A stretch of 64,000 nucleotides of DNA from CAVSJO01 sp963728445 (GCA_963728445.1 CAVSJO010000007.1:1-64000), one strand, 5' to 3'. Counted from the first letter of the stretch, positions 53,158-61,982 are shown. Translations and numbers: made by a program. The notes: a model not told the origin generated them from the letters alone.

Positions 53158-53537
53158 TGAATTTCATCCGGGAAGGCGGCGTGATCATGTGGGTACTGGT
53201 CCCCGTCGCGGTGGTGACGCTGGGCGTGGCGGTGGCCGCGGCGCTGCGGCTGCGAAGCCGCGCGGGGCGCGATCCGCGACTGGAGACGGGGATCGACGCT
53301 GTCCTGTTCTGGGGGATCTACGGTCTGGTGATCGGCGTCCTCGGCACCGTGGTGGGCCTGTTCCAGGCCGCGCGGGCCATCGAGCGCCTGGGCCCGCTCG
53401 ACCCGCGGATGATCTGGGGCGGCATCCGGGTGACGCTGACGACGTCGATCTTCGGACTGGTCCTCTTCTCGCTGGCGCTGCTGGTCTGGTTCGGCCTGCG
53501 GAGCGTCTACCGGCGGCGCCTGCCCGTCGGGGCGTGA
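53154..53537 (+). CDS. MotA/TolQ/ExbB-type proton channel-like protein
   Basis: 127 residues. AGGAGG at 53143-53148 serves ATG 53154 (or 53157). Three transmembrane helices: MWVLVPVAVVTLGVAVAAAL, FWGIYGLVIGVLGTVVGLFQAA and TTSIFGLVLFSLALLVWFGL. The second and third helices with GLVIGVLGTVVGLFQA and MIWGGIRVTLTTSIFGL resemble the ExbB/TolQ core (LLGTVVGI... IAEALxTTxxGL). The long cytoplasmic loop of true ExbB is missing. It is a minimal version, co-translated with the prefix-domain protein. Confidence 0.7.
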   Translation: MMNFIREGGVIMWVLVPVAVVTLGVAVAAALRLRSRAGRDPRLETGIDAVLFWGIYGLVIGVLGTVVGLFQAARAIERLGPLDPRMIWGGIRVTLTTSIFGLVLFSLALLVWFGLRSVYRRRLPVGA

Positions 53538-53576
53538 GCGACCGCCCGATGGACGGTCGGCCTCGGTCGTCGGGGG

Positions 53577-54842
53577 CTATCGAAGGTCGAGCCCGCGCAG
53601 GTCGTCCACTCGCCGGCAGCCGGCGAGGGCCATCGTGAGCTCGAGCTCGGCACGTACGTTCCGCAGCACCTCGCCCACACCCTCCTCCCCGGCGAGGGCG
53701 AGGCCGTAGACCCAGGGGCGCCCGAGGGCGACGAGGTCCGCCCCCAGCGCCAGTGCCGTCGCGGCCTCGCCCCCCGTCCGGACGCCGCTGTCGAAGACGA
53801 CGGGCGCCCGTCCGTCCACGGCCGCCACGACGTCCGGCAGCGCGTCCAGCGACGCCACGGCGCCGTCGATCTGGCGGCCGCCGTGGTTCGAGACCCAGAC
53901 GCCGTCCATCCCTGCATCGAGCGCGCGCCGTGCGTCGTCGGGGTGGAGCACGCCCTTCAGCACGATGGGCAGCCGCGTCCGTTCCCGGAGGAACGGCAGG
54001 TCTTCCCAGCGGAGGGAGGGCCGCGCGTAGGAGTCGACGAAGCGTCGGACCGCGCGCATCCCACGACCGGAGCGCAGGTTCCCGAGCGTCGCGCCGGGAA
54101 AGGCGCGCGCCTGGCGGAGCAGCGTGCGGAGCGCGGACGCACGGCCGCCCCGGGCCGGTGGCGGCGGTGGCGTCGTCGCCTGCTCCATCTCCTGGAGGAA
54201 GATGGGGTCGCTCGTGTACTGCGCGATCCCGAGGCCGTCGAGGAAGGGCAGGTAGGCCAGGTCGAGGTCCCTCGGGCGCCAGCCGAGGAGCGTGGTGTCC
54301 AGGGTGACCACGATGGCATCGCAGCCGCATACCTCGGCGCGCCGGACGAAGCTCTCGACGAGGGCGTCGCTCCGGCTCCAGTAGAGCTGAAACCAGCGTG
54401 GCGAGTCGCCCATGGCGGCGGCGCACGCCTCCATCGGGACCGACGCCTGGCTGGAGAAGACCATCGGCAGGCCGGCGGCCGCCGCGGCCCGGGCGACCGC
54501 GAGATCGGCGTCGCTATGCGCGAGCTCGAGCACGCCGATTGGGGCGAGGGCCAGCGGCGCCGGGATCGTTCGTCCGAAGATCGACAGGGAGGGGTCCACG
54601 TCCTCGACGCCGCGCAGGACGCGCGGGACGAGGGCCCTGCGCTCGAAGGCCGCGCGGTTCGACCGGAGCGTGCGCTCCGCGCCTGCTCCGCCCGCGACGT
54701 AGGCGAACGCGCGCGGGGACATGCTGCGCCGGGCGGCGGCCTCCAGGCCCTCGGGCGAGGTGGGGACCCGGGGCTTGCGGCCGCGAACGCCGGCGAGGTA
54801 GACGTCCGTCTGCGACCGTCGTCCGAACCCCGGGTCGCTCAC
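53577..54842 (-). CDS. FMN-dependent alpha-hydroxy-acid oxidizing protein (LldD family)
   Basis: 421 residues, TIM-barrel flavoprotein. Typical sequences: FAYVAGGAGAERTLRSNRAAFER at the start, PIVLKGVLHPDDARRA (Lys296), the catalytic-base VSNHGGRQID (His320), FDSGVRTGGEAATALALGAD for FMN phosphate. Length and the AGGAGAE start fit lactate 2-monooxygenase or L-lactate dehydrogenase-like enzymes. No transmembrane segment. It would oxidise an L-2-hydroxy acid to a 2-keto acid. It lies 4 bases from the end of the small membrane gene upstream. Confidence 0.9.
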   Translation of the reverse strand: MSDPGFGRRSQTDVYLAGVRGRKPRVPTSPEGLEAAARRSMSPRAFAYVAGGAGAERTLRSNRAAFERRALVPRVLRGVEDVDPSLSIFGRTIPAPLALAPIGVLELAHSDADLAVARAAAAAGLPMVFSSQASVPMEACAAAMGDSPRWFQLYWSRSDALVESFVRRAEVCGCDAIVVTLDTTLLGWRPRDLDLAYLPFLDGLGIAQYTSDPIFLQEMEQATTPPPPPARGGRASALRTLLRQARAFPGATLGNLRSGRGMRAVRRFVDSYARPSLRWEDLPFLRERTRLPIVLKGVLHPDDARRALDAGMDGVWVSNHGGRQIDGAVASLDALPDVVAAVDGRAPVVFDSGVRTGGEAATALALGADLVALGRPWVYGLALAGEEGVGEVLRNVRAELELTMALAGCRRVDDLRGLDLR

Positions 54843-54846
54843 GGCG

Positions 54847-55143
54847 TCAGTGGCCCTCGCCGCCGGACGGCAGCTTCCCGGCGAGCCGCTCCTCGGCGAG
54901 GCTGTCGTAGAACTCGGCGCGGTCCGCCATCCGGTCGAGGTCGCCTCGCATGGCTGACAACTCCTGCTCGAACAAATTCATGCGCCGCTCGATGAGGGCC
55001 GTGGCGTCGCTGTCCGCGCGCCGGTCGATCATGCGGGCCATGGCGTCCACGACAGGCTTGAGGGCGAAGCGAAGGGTGAATCCGGCGACGGGCGTGAACA
55101 GGATCAGCCCGATGACGACGATTGCGACGATGTCTTCATCCAT
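54847..55143 (-). CDS. Small membrane-anchored coiled-coil protein
   Basis: 98 residues. An N-terminal transmembrane segment (IVAIVVIGLILFTPVAGFTLRFAL) and a helical domain (ALIERRMNLFEQELSAMRGDLDRMADRAEFYDSL). The plan resembles 32356-32685: anchor plus a coiled coil with a closing aromatic-x2-SL motif. GGAG precedes the start by 6 bases, and the ATG shares a base with the upstream stop (TGATG). A scaffold for neighbouring enzymes is conceivable, but no function is known. Confidence 0.65.
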   Translation of the reverse strand: MDEDIVAIVVIGLILFTPVAGFTLRFALKPVVDAMARMIDRRADSDATALIERRMNLFEQELSAMRGDLDRMADRAEFYDSLAEERLAGKLPSGGEGH

Positions 55144-56675
55144 CAGAATCTCCGCGGTTCGGGTTCGGACATCGACCGTACGGGGCCGTGGGTGGTCGCG
55201 TTTCGGCCCAGGCGCACGACGAGGTCGACCAGCGCGTCCACGTCCTCGGAGCGGGTGCGGTGGTTCGTGAACGCCGCGCGCAGCGCGAAGCCGCCGGGTA
55301 GAACGGTGCTCGACACGACGGCCTCTCCGGATTCCTGCAACCGCACGAGCAGCTCCCGGTTGAGGGCGTCGATGCGCGGCTCGTCGAGTGCGGCTTCGGG
55401 CGCGTAGCGGAAGCAGACGACGTTGAGCGGGACGGGCGCGAGGAGCTCCAGGCGCGGGTGTCGGCGGACCCGGAACTCGAGGCGACGCGCCTGGCGGACG
55501 TTCTGCTCGACGAGCTCGCCGTATGCGTCGGCCCCGTACGCCAGAATCGACATCCACGCCTTGAGCGCCCGGAAGCCCCGCGTGAGCTGGGGGCCGAGCA
55601 CGCTGTAGTTGAACGGCCCCGACGCGACGCCCCGGTCGAACCGCTCGAGGTAGGCCGCTCGCGGGGAGAACGGCCGGCGATGCGCGGCGCTGGACCGGAC
55701 GAGCACGCATCCCGCCTCGATGGGCATGAACATCCACTTGTGCAGGTCGAAGGCGACGGAGTCGGCGCGCTCGATGCCACGCACCAGCGGCCTGAGGGCG
55801 GGCGAAGCGGCGGCGAGGGCGCCGAACGCGCCGTCCACGTGCAGCCACAGCGCCTCGCGCGCACACAGTTCGGCCAGGCCGTCGAGGTCGTCGATGGCGC
55901 CGGTGTTCACCGTGCCCGCCGCGCCCACGACGCACGCGGGGCGCAGGCCTGCCGCCCGGTCTTCCGCGATGGCGTCCTCCAGTGCGTCGAGGTCGATCCT
56001 GAACTCCGCGTCGACGGGGATGCGCCGCAGGTTGCGGCGGCCGACGCCGAGGAGTCCGATCGACTTGTCCACGGAGTTGTGGATCTCGGCGGACGCGTAG
56101 AACGTGAGCGGGGCGGGCAGAGCGCGGACGCCGTCGGTGGCGACGTCGCCGTCCGCGGCCGCGTCCCGGGCGGCGGCGAGGGCGACGAGGTTCGCGACGG
56201 AGCCTCCGCTGGTCAGCAGGCCGCTCGCGTCGGCAGGAACGCCGATCAGCTCCTTGAGCCAGTCCAGCACCTGTGCCTCGACGTAGCTGGCGGCGTGCTC
56301 GCCGCCCCAGCAGTTCGGGTCCATGACGGCGGCGAGCATCTCGGCCATGGCGGCGAGAGGCGTGCCCTGGCCGTTCACCCAGCCCCAGCCTCGGGGGTGG
56401 GAGTTCCCGTAGGGGAACGGGAAGACGTGCTCGAGGAAGGCCGCGTATGCAGCGTCCGGTCCGACTCCCCTGCGAGGCAGAGGGCCGGCCAGGGCGGCAC
56501 GTGCCTCCGGGGGGACGGGCTGCCACGCGGGACGGTCCCGCAGGTCGCGCTGCCAGTCGAGGGCGTCGTCGACCATGCGATGCGCCAGGTCGCGGAACGC
56601 GCTCCACGCCGCCTCATCCGCGGGATCGAGAGAGCGCTCGGGGCGCTCGTCCAGTCGGGGTCGGCCTTCGCTCAT
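55143..56675 (-). CDS. PLP-dependent group II amino-acid decarboxylase
   Basis: 510 residues from ATG 56675. Conserved blocks of the aromatic L-amino-acid/glutamate decarboxylase family: HPRGWGWVNGQGTP, GLLTSGGSVANLVAL, the cofactor Asp in LHVDGAFGALA, and DLHKW with the Schiff-base Lys313. It would decarboxylate an aromatic or other amino acid to an amine; the substrate cannot be chosen safely. It is cotranscribed with the coiled-coil protein and perhaps the hydroxy-acid oxidase. Confidence 0.9.
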   Translation of the reverse strand: MSEGRPRLDERPERSLDPADEAAWSAFRDLAHRMVDDALDWQRDLRDRPAWQPVPPEARAALAGPLPRRGVGPDAAYAAFLEHVFPFPYGNSHPRGWGWVNGQGTPLAAMAEMLAAVMDPNCWGGEHAASYVEAQVLDWLKELIGVPADASGLLTSGGSVANLVALAAARDAAADGDVATDGVRALPAPLTFYASAEIHNSVDKSIGLLGVGRRNLRRIPVDAEFRIDLDALEDAIAEDRAAGLRPACVVGAAGTVNTGAIDDLDGLAELCAREALWLHVDGAFGALAAASPALRPLVRGIERADSVAFDLHKWMFMPIEAGCVLVRSSAAHRRPFSPRAAYLERFDRGVASGPFNYSVLGPQLTRGFRALKAWMSILAYGADAYGELVEQNVRQARRLEFRVRRHPRLELLAPVPLNVVCFRYAPEAALDEPRIDALNRELLVRLQESGEAVVSSTVLPGGFALRAAFTNHRTRSEDVDALVDLVVRLGRNATTHGPVRSMSEPEPRRF

Positions 56676-56750
56676 GCAGGTATCGGGGGCTCGGGTCGGC
56701 ACAATCGTCGCGCTGCGGCGACGAAGGGGCAAGCGCGTTACCTTTCGGCG

Positions 56751-57659
56751 ATGCGAACCGGGCTGCTGCTGCCGACCCTGCGCGACCTGCTGGTCGCCGG
56801 GCTGGTCTATTTCGCGTGGATGATGGCGGTCGTCCCGAGCCTTTTCATGCCCGCGAGCGCCGCGGCGCTCTGGATCGTAGCCGTGGTCACGGGCTTCGTC
56901 GGCGTGCACGCGGTCCGGCTCGAGTCGCCGGGACACCGGATGCAGCGGGCGGTGCTGCGGCTGAGGGCGGTGCCGGCGGGGGCGCGGGGCGCGCTCGCCG
57001 CGGCGGCTCCGGCCATCATCGTATTGAGCCTGGCCCTCGGCCTCGCCCTCGTCTACGCCGGCGTGCCGCCGACGAACACGGTTCAGGACCTTCCCGAGTA
57101 CTCCGGCCCTCTCGCCAATCTGCCCCTCGTCCTGCTCGTCGGGGTGTGGGCGCCGGTCGTCGAGGAGTTCGTGTTCCGGGGGTGGATCCAGCATCGGCTC
57201 GAAAGGCTGGTCGGCCCGCTCTCCGGGATCCTGGTGGCGGCCGCGCTCTTCGCGCTGGCCCACGGGCTGGACTGGGGCAACGTGAACCGCTTCGTTCTGG
57301 GCATCGTCCTCGGCGCGGCGGTGTACGCGACGGGTTCGATCTGGGCGGGCGTCTGGCTGCACCTGGCGAACAACCTCGGCGCCGTGCTGGCGTCGACCGT
57401 CATCACGTCCGACCTGGAGACGCGGGACGACGTCCTTCGCTGGACGGCGTCCCACGGAGGACTTCCGACGCTGCTGCTGGCGCTTCTGGCGAGCGTTCTC
57501 GTCCTCACGTGGCTGGGGCGGCCCGTCCTCGAGGGCCGATTCCGACGCGAGGGCCGATTCCGACGCGAGGGCCGATCCCGACGAGAGGGCGGGTCACAGC
57601 GTCCGCCGGCGCCGGGACTGACGGAACCCACCGACGAAACCGAGCAACCGGAACCCTGA
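56751..57659 (+). CDS. CPBP-family intramembrane protease
   Basis: 302 residues. Several membrane helices, with the CPBP/Rce1 catalytic motifs: EEFVFRG (Glu138-Glu139, Arg143), FALAHGLDWGN (His171) and VWLHLANN (His204, Asn208). Members cleave prenylated or bacteriocin-like substrates within the membrane or act as self-immunity factors. The C-terminal tail contains three tandem Arg-rich repeats (EGRFRR type) from an 18-bp DNA repeat. Its stop shares a base with the following lipoprotein start. Confidence 0.85.
   Translation: MRTGLLLPTLRDLLVAGLVYFAWMMAVVPSLFMPASAAALWIVAVVTGFVGVHAVRLESPGHRMQRAVLRLRAVPAGARGALAAAAPAIIVLSLALGLALVYAGVPPTNTVQDLPEYSGPLANLPLVLLVGVWAPVVEEFVFRGWIQHRLERLVGPLSGILVAAALFALAHGLDWGNVNRFVLGIVLGAAVYATGSIWAGVWLHLANNLGAVLASTVITSDLETRDDVLRWTASHGGLPTLLLALLASVLVLTWLGRPVLEGRFRREGRFRREGRSRREGGSQRPPAPGLTEPTDETEQPEP
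57531..57584 (+). repeat. 18-bp tandem repeat, three copies, inside the CPBP gene
   Basis: Copies at 57531-57548, 57549-57566 and 57567-57584: the first two are identical (GAGGGCCGATTCCGACGC), the third differs at two positions. They encode an Arg-rich E-G-R-x-R-R hexapeptide, so copy number can vary without a frame change. Confidence 0.9.
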
Positions 57660-58828
57660 TGCGAAGCATCCGAATCTTCCTCTCCATGGCAACGATCCTC
57701 GCGTGCGCATGCGGCGACTCGTCCTCCTCCCCGGCCGAGCCGGTCGCAGCCTGGAGCCTCCAGCCGGAGCTGCGGGTGAGCGGCGCCGACTCCACGCACT
57801 TTTCGTGGATCGCCGGCATCGCCGTGGCGCCGGACGGCGCCATGTTCACGCTGCACCCGTCGGAGCCGGCCGTCCGCGTCTGGTCCTCCGAGGGGGAGCC
57901 GCGGGGGCGGTTCGGCGACGGCGCGGGGCCGGGCGCTCTGCGGGACCCCGTCGCGATCGGCATGCTGACGGACACGGTCTGGGTGGCGGACCCCCTCCGT
58001 GGGCGCTTCGCGCTGTACGGCCTGGACGGCTCCTTCGCCGGCAGCGTAACGCCACCGGCGCCTCCTACGGACTCCCTCGGTGGCGCCCCCCGGGCGACGG
58101 GATTCCTGCCCTCGGGCGACCTGGTGGCGACGGAGTCGTATCCGGCGCACGTCGAGGCCGCGGGTCGCGTGAAGTGGTGGGCCGTCGTCAGGATGGGGCG
58201 CAATGGCGGCATCGTGGACACGCTCACGATGCTCCCCGTCGGCCACACGGTGCTGCCCATCGGGCCGCCGGACAGCGCCGTCGTCTACACGCTGCAGCCG
58301 CTCCCGGACGCACCCCTCTTCGCCGTCTCCGACGCCGATTCCAGCTGGGTCGTCGTCGACCGCACGCCCGTCCGGCAGGCGAAGGGCGCAGCCTACGACG
58401 TCGCCAAGGTCCATGTCTCCGGGGACACCGTCTTCCACGTGAGCGTCCCGTACGACCCCGTGCCCGTGCCGACGGCGCGCATCGACAGCTTCGTCGCGTT
58501 CTGGGCCGCGCAGGCAGGCCGGACGGCGGGCGTCACGGCGGACACGGCGGCGGCATGGGTCCGAAGAGCGCTGGCGGCGCCGGCCTTCCGTCCGCCCGTC
58601 ACGGCCCTCGGTACCGGGCTGGACGGCTCGGTCTGGCTCGTGCGCGAGAGCGAGAGCGGAGAGCCGCCCCTTCTCGACGTCCTCGGCGCCGACGGCAGCT
58701 TCCTCGCCCGCTTCCGCTCACCGCCCGGCCTTCGGCTCCTGGCCGCCGACACCGCCCGCGTCTGGGGCACGTTTACCGATTCCGCGGACGTGCCCTGGCT
58801 GGTGCGCTATCGGATCCGGAAGAGCTAG
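57659..58828 (+). CDS. Propeller-type lipoprotein
   Basis: 389 residues. Lipoprotein signal ending ACAC-GD (MRSIRIFLSMATILACACGD), then beta-rich repeats (IAGIAVAPDGAMFTLHP, DPVAIGMLTDTVWVADPLRGRFALYGLDGSF, VTALGTGLDGSVWLVRE) like six-bladed NHL propellers. Related secreted propeller lipoproteins are frequent in Gemmatimonadota. No enzyme motif. It starts within the stop of the CPBP gene (TGATG), so the two are co-translated. Confidence 0.75.
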   Translation: MRSIRIFLSMATILACACGDSSSSPAEPVAAWSLQPELRVSGADSTHFSWIAGIAVAPDGAMFTLHPSEPAVRVWSSEGEPRGRFGDGAGPGALRDPVAIGMLTDTVWVADPLRGRFALYGLDGSFAGSVTPPAPPTDSLGGAPRATGFLPSGDLVATESYPAHVEAAGRVKWWAVVRMGRNGGIVDTLTMLPVGHTVLPIGPPDSAVVYTLQPLPDAPLFAVSDADSSWVVVDRTPVRQAKGAAYDVAKVHVSGDTVFHVSVPYDPVPVPTARIDSFVAFWAAQAGRTAGVTADTAAAWVRRALAAPAFRPPVTALGTGLDGSVWLVRESESGEPPLLDVLGADGSFLARFRSPPGLRLLAADTARVWGTFTDSADVPWLVRYRIRKS

Positions 58829-58951
58829 CCGGGCGACGCCTGCCGGGTCTGATTGGGCTTCAACCTGCTGCCGGCGGCGCGAAGGTTCTATATTGGAGGC
58901 CGACCGCATTCGGCGGGCTTCGCCCCGCATCCCCCAGCTCCAGATCCGGCC

Positions 58952-60088
58952 ATGGAACGACGCGACTTCCTCCGAGGCTCCCTCGCCGCTGCCGCCCTTG
59001 TGGGAACGGGCACGATCGGTCTCCTGCCGTCGGACGCCGCGGCACTCGAACGAGCGACGCGGCGCCGGGCGAACGGCGCGGTCCGCCTGAACTCGAACGA
59101 GAACCCGCTGGGCATCTCGGATTCGGGGCGGAAGGCGATCCTGGAGGGGCTCGACGAGGCGAACCGCTACCCGATCGCCTACATGAGGGAGCTGCAGAAG
59201 GAGATCGCGGCGTTCCACCAGGCGCCCGAGGGGGCGGTGGTTCTGGGCGACGGCTCGACGGAAGTCATCCAGATGGCGGTCCAGACGATGGCGCACCGAG
59301 GAGCGCGCTACGTGGTGCCGGACCCGACGTTCGAGAACGTGGCGGACTACGAGGCGCCCTTCGGGCTGGAGCTGGTGAAGGTGCCGCTGGCGAAGGACTG
59401 GACCCACGACATCGACCGGATGGACGGGGCGGTCCGCTCGGCGCCGGGAGACGTGCTGGTCTACGTCTGCAACCCGAACAATCCGACGTCCTCGCTGACG
59501 TCGACGGACGCCGTGGCGGATTGGATCCGTGGCGCGCCGGACGACGTGCTCTTCCTGGTGGACGAGGCCTACATCCACTTCGTGACGACGGCGGGTCACG
59601 ACACGCTGATCCCGCTGGCGCTGTCCCGGCCGAACGTGGTGGTCACCCGGACGTTCTCCAAGATCTACGGGATGGCGGGGATGCGACTCGGCTACGGTGT
59701 TGCGCACCCGGACACGGCGGCGAAGCTGCGGGCGTTCGCATCGGACGTGAGCACGAACCACCTGGCGCTGAAGGCGGGCCTGGCGACGCTGCGCGACGAC
59801 GCCTGGATCGACCGGGCGCAGCGGGTGAACGAGCAGGGCCGCGGGATCCTGTTCGAAACGCTCGACGCGCTGGGTCTGGAGCGCATTCCGGGGGAGGCCA
59901 ACTTCGTGATGCACCGGATCGCCGGGGACGTGAAGGACTACATCGCGCGGATGGCGGAAGCGGAAATCCGCGTGGGCCGGCCGTTCCCACCGCTGGACGG
60001 ATGGAATCGCGTATCCATCGGCCTCCCGGACGAGATGGAGCGGCATTCCGAGGCCCTTCGGAGCTTCCGGCAGCGCGGCTGGGTGTAG
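58952..60088 (+). CDS. Tat-exported histidinol-phosphate aminotransferase-like protein
   Basis: 378 residues from ATG 58952, chosen because a twin-arginine signal (ERRDFLRGSLAAAALVGTG) begins there. The mature part is a fold-type I class I/II aminotransferase: LNSNENPLG, CNPNNPTSS, FLVDEAYIHF and RTFSKIYGMAGMRLGY with the Schiff-base Lys237. It resembles HisC, but a cofactor-loaded periplasmic version is more likely to act in catabolism or amino-acid modification than in histidine synthesis. A TATATT at 58889-58894 may be its -10 box. Confidence 0.85.
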   Translation: MERRDFLRGSLAAAALVGTGTIGLLPSDAAALERATRRRANGAVRLNSNENPLGISDSGRKAILEGLDEANRYPIAYMRELQKEIAAFHQAPEGAVVLGDGSTEVIQMAVQTMAHRGARYVVPDPTFENVADYEAPFGLELVKVPLAKDWTHDIDRMDGAVRSAPGDVLVYVCNPNNPTSSLTSTDAVADWIRGAPDDVLFLVDEAYIHFVTTAGHDTLIPLALSRPNVVVTRTFSKIYGMAGMRLGYGVAHPDTAAKLRAFASDVSTNHLALKAGLATLRDDAWIDRAQRVNEQGRGILFETLDALGLERIPGEANFVMHRIAGDVKDYIARMAEAEIRVGRPFPPLDGWNRVSIGLPDEMERHSEALRSFRQRGWV

Positions 60089-60093
60089 GCCGC

Positions 60094-61146
60094 GTGTCGG
60101 CGCCGGTCCGGGTCCTCTGCGTGGACGGCGGAGGCATCCGCGGCGTGGTGGCCGCCGTCGTCCTGGCGGAGCTCGAGCGGGAAACGGGGCGGCGCGCGGC
60201 CGACCTTTTCGACGTGTTCGCCGGCACGTCGACGGGCGCCATTCTCGCGCTCGCGCTGGCGGCGCCCGTCGCGGGCGACGGTGCTCCGTACGACGCCCGG
60301 CGCCTCGTCGCCTTCTACGACGAGGAAGGCCCGCGCATCTTCTCACGCTCGCCCCTCCACCTGCTGCTCTCTCTCGGCGGACTGCGCGGGCCGAAGTATT
60401 CGGCGAATGCCCTCGAATCCGCCCTCGATGCCGCGTTCGGTGACGTGCGGCTGTCCCAGGTACTGCGGGACGTGCTGGTCACCAGCTACGACATCGAGCG
60501 CCGGGAGCCCTTCTTCTTCAAGAGCTGGAACGCCCGGGAGAGCGCGGCGCAGGACTTCGCGCTGCGCGACGTCGCCCGGGCCAGCTCCGCCGGGCCGACG
60601 TACTTTCCGCCGCTGAAGCTCCCGGTCGACGACGCGATCGGCTACAGGGCGCTGGTGGACGGGGGTGTGTACGCCAACAACCCGGCGATGTGCGCCTACG
60701 CCGAGGTCCTGCGCCGCTTTCCGGAGGCGGAGTCCGTCCTCGTCGTCTCGGTAGGCACCGGGCAGGCGACGCGCGAGATCCCGTACACGCGGGCGCGTCG
60801 GTGGGGGATTGCGAAATGGGCGCGGCCGCTGATCGAGGTGGTGTTCGATGGGGTGGCGGACACGGTGACCTACGAGCTGCGGCAGCTCCTGCCGCTCGAC
60901 GCTCCCAGGCGGGGGCGCTTCTACCGCTTCCAGATCGAGCTGTCGGAGGCGAGCCCGGCGCTGGATGCAGCCTCGCCGGACAACATCCGGCGACTCAAGG
61001 AGGCGGGCTACGACGTCGTCCGCAACGCCGACCGGGAGTCGTTCGAGCGGCTCGTTGCCGAGCTGCGCCCGATGAGCCCTCCCCCGGCCGACGTCACGGA
61101 GCGTGACGGGGGTGCGGGACCGGACGGCGGTCCCGCGCCTTCCTAG
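60094..61146 (+). CDS. Patatin-like phospholipase
   Basis: 350 residues from GTG 60094. Oxyanion-hole DGGGIRG (11-17), nucleophile GTSTG (Ser46) and the catalytic-Asp motif DGG (Asp189) followed by VYANNP. No signal peptide, so a cytoplasmic or membrane-surface lipid acyl hydrolase. The family includes plant patatins and CapV effectors, but no cyclase gene is nearby. It starts 5 bases after the aminotransferase stop and ends in a CTAG shared with the converging ABC permease gene. Confidence 0.85.
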   Translation: MSAPVRVLCVDGGGIRGVVAAVVLAELERETGRRAADLFDVFAGTSTGAILALALAAPVAGDGAPYDARRLVAFYDEEGPRIFSRSPLHLLLSLGGLRGPKYSANALESALDAAFGDVRLSQVLRDVLVTSYDIERREPFFFKSWNARESAAQDFALRDVARASSAGPTYFPPLKLPVDDAIGYRALVDGGVYANNPAMCAYAEVLRRFPEAESVLVVSVGTGQATREIPYTRARRWGIAKWARPLIEVVFDGVADTVTYELRQLLPLDAPRRGRFYRFQIELSEASPALDAASPDNIRRLKEAGYDVVRNADRESFERLVAELRPMSPPPADVTERDGGAGPDGGPAPS

Positions 61147-61982
61147 AGGTCGCGGCGGCGGTAGACCAGGTACGCCGCGGCGATGAACACGACGAGCTCG
61201 GCGAGCCCCACCCACACGAGGGCGTGGGTGTTGCTCAGGTCCGGCGGCGGACGGTTGTTCTTCGCCGCTGCGGCGATCGCCTTCTCGAGCGACGCAGGGT
61301 CCCACCGAACGGCCTCCGGGATCTCCGTGTAGAGCTTCATCGGCAGGAAGGCGATGGCCGCTTTCGCCGAGCCGCCGATCTGCTGCAGCACGAGCCCGAT
61401 GAGTCGCTCCCCGAACGCCAGATAGAAGAAGAACAGAGCCATGGCCGGGCCGGCGCTGCGCGTGGCGAAGGCCGCGAAGAAGGCCACGGAGCAGAGTCCC
61501 CCGACCATGAGCAGGTCCGCGCCCATCATCTGAACGTCCGTCGAGCGGGCGAGGACCTTCAGGCCGCCTGCGGTCTCGTAGCTGCCATACGCGGCGACCG
61601 AGCCCACCACGAGCAGGTGCAGCGCGAAGTACGAGAGGCACACGACGGCGAAGAGCACGAGCTTGCCCGCGAACCACTGGTCCTTGGTGAGGCCGTCGAT
61701 GACGTTCTGGCGTGCGGTCCGCCAGGAGAACTCGCTCGTCACGAGGAGGATCAGGAGGATCGCCGCGAAGAACGCGGAGGGCACACCGGGCTCCTCGATC
61801 AGGCTCGGCCACGACACCGGCAGGGCAAAGGGCCCACGCGCGGGTCGGATCAGGGCCTCGTAGAAGGCGCTCCCCGCGATCATGCACATCAGCACGACGA
61901 AGAGGCCCGTCGTGACCGTCGTCGCCGGCCGCTTCGTCGTCTTGATCATCTCGTTGCGGAAAAGCACACCGGGCGTGCTCAT
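61143..61982 (-). CDS. ABC-2-type transporter permease
   Basis: 279 residues with six hydrophobic segments, the start VLFRNEMIKTTKRPATTV and the ending AELVVFIAAAYLVYRRRDL typical of ABC-2 and NosY-like permeases. It overlaps the ATPase gene by 4 bases (ATGA) and forms its membrane subunit. Substrate unknown. Confidence 0.88.
   Translation of the reverse strand: MSTPGVLFRNEMIKTTKRPATTVTTGLFVVLMCMIAGSAFYEALIRPARGPFALPVSWPSLIEEPGVPSAFFAAILLILLVTSEFSWRTARQNVIDGLTKDQWFAGKLVLFAVVCLSYFALHLLVVGSVAAYGSYETAGGLKVLARSTDVQMMGADLLMVGGLCSVAFFAAFATRSAGPAMALFFFYLAFGERLIGLVLQQIGGSAKAAIAFLPMKLYTEIPEAVRWDPASLEKAIAAAAKNNRPPPDLSNTHALVWVGLAELVVFIAAAYLVYRRRDL

Noticed and set aside
60094..61146. Patatin as a CBASS-type (CapV) defence effector
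   Set aside because: No cyclic-nucleotide synthase, ubiquitin-like or other CBASS gene is nearby. The neighbours are an aminotransferase and an ABC transporter, so an ordinary lipase is more likely.
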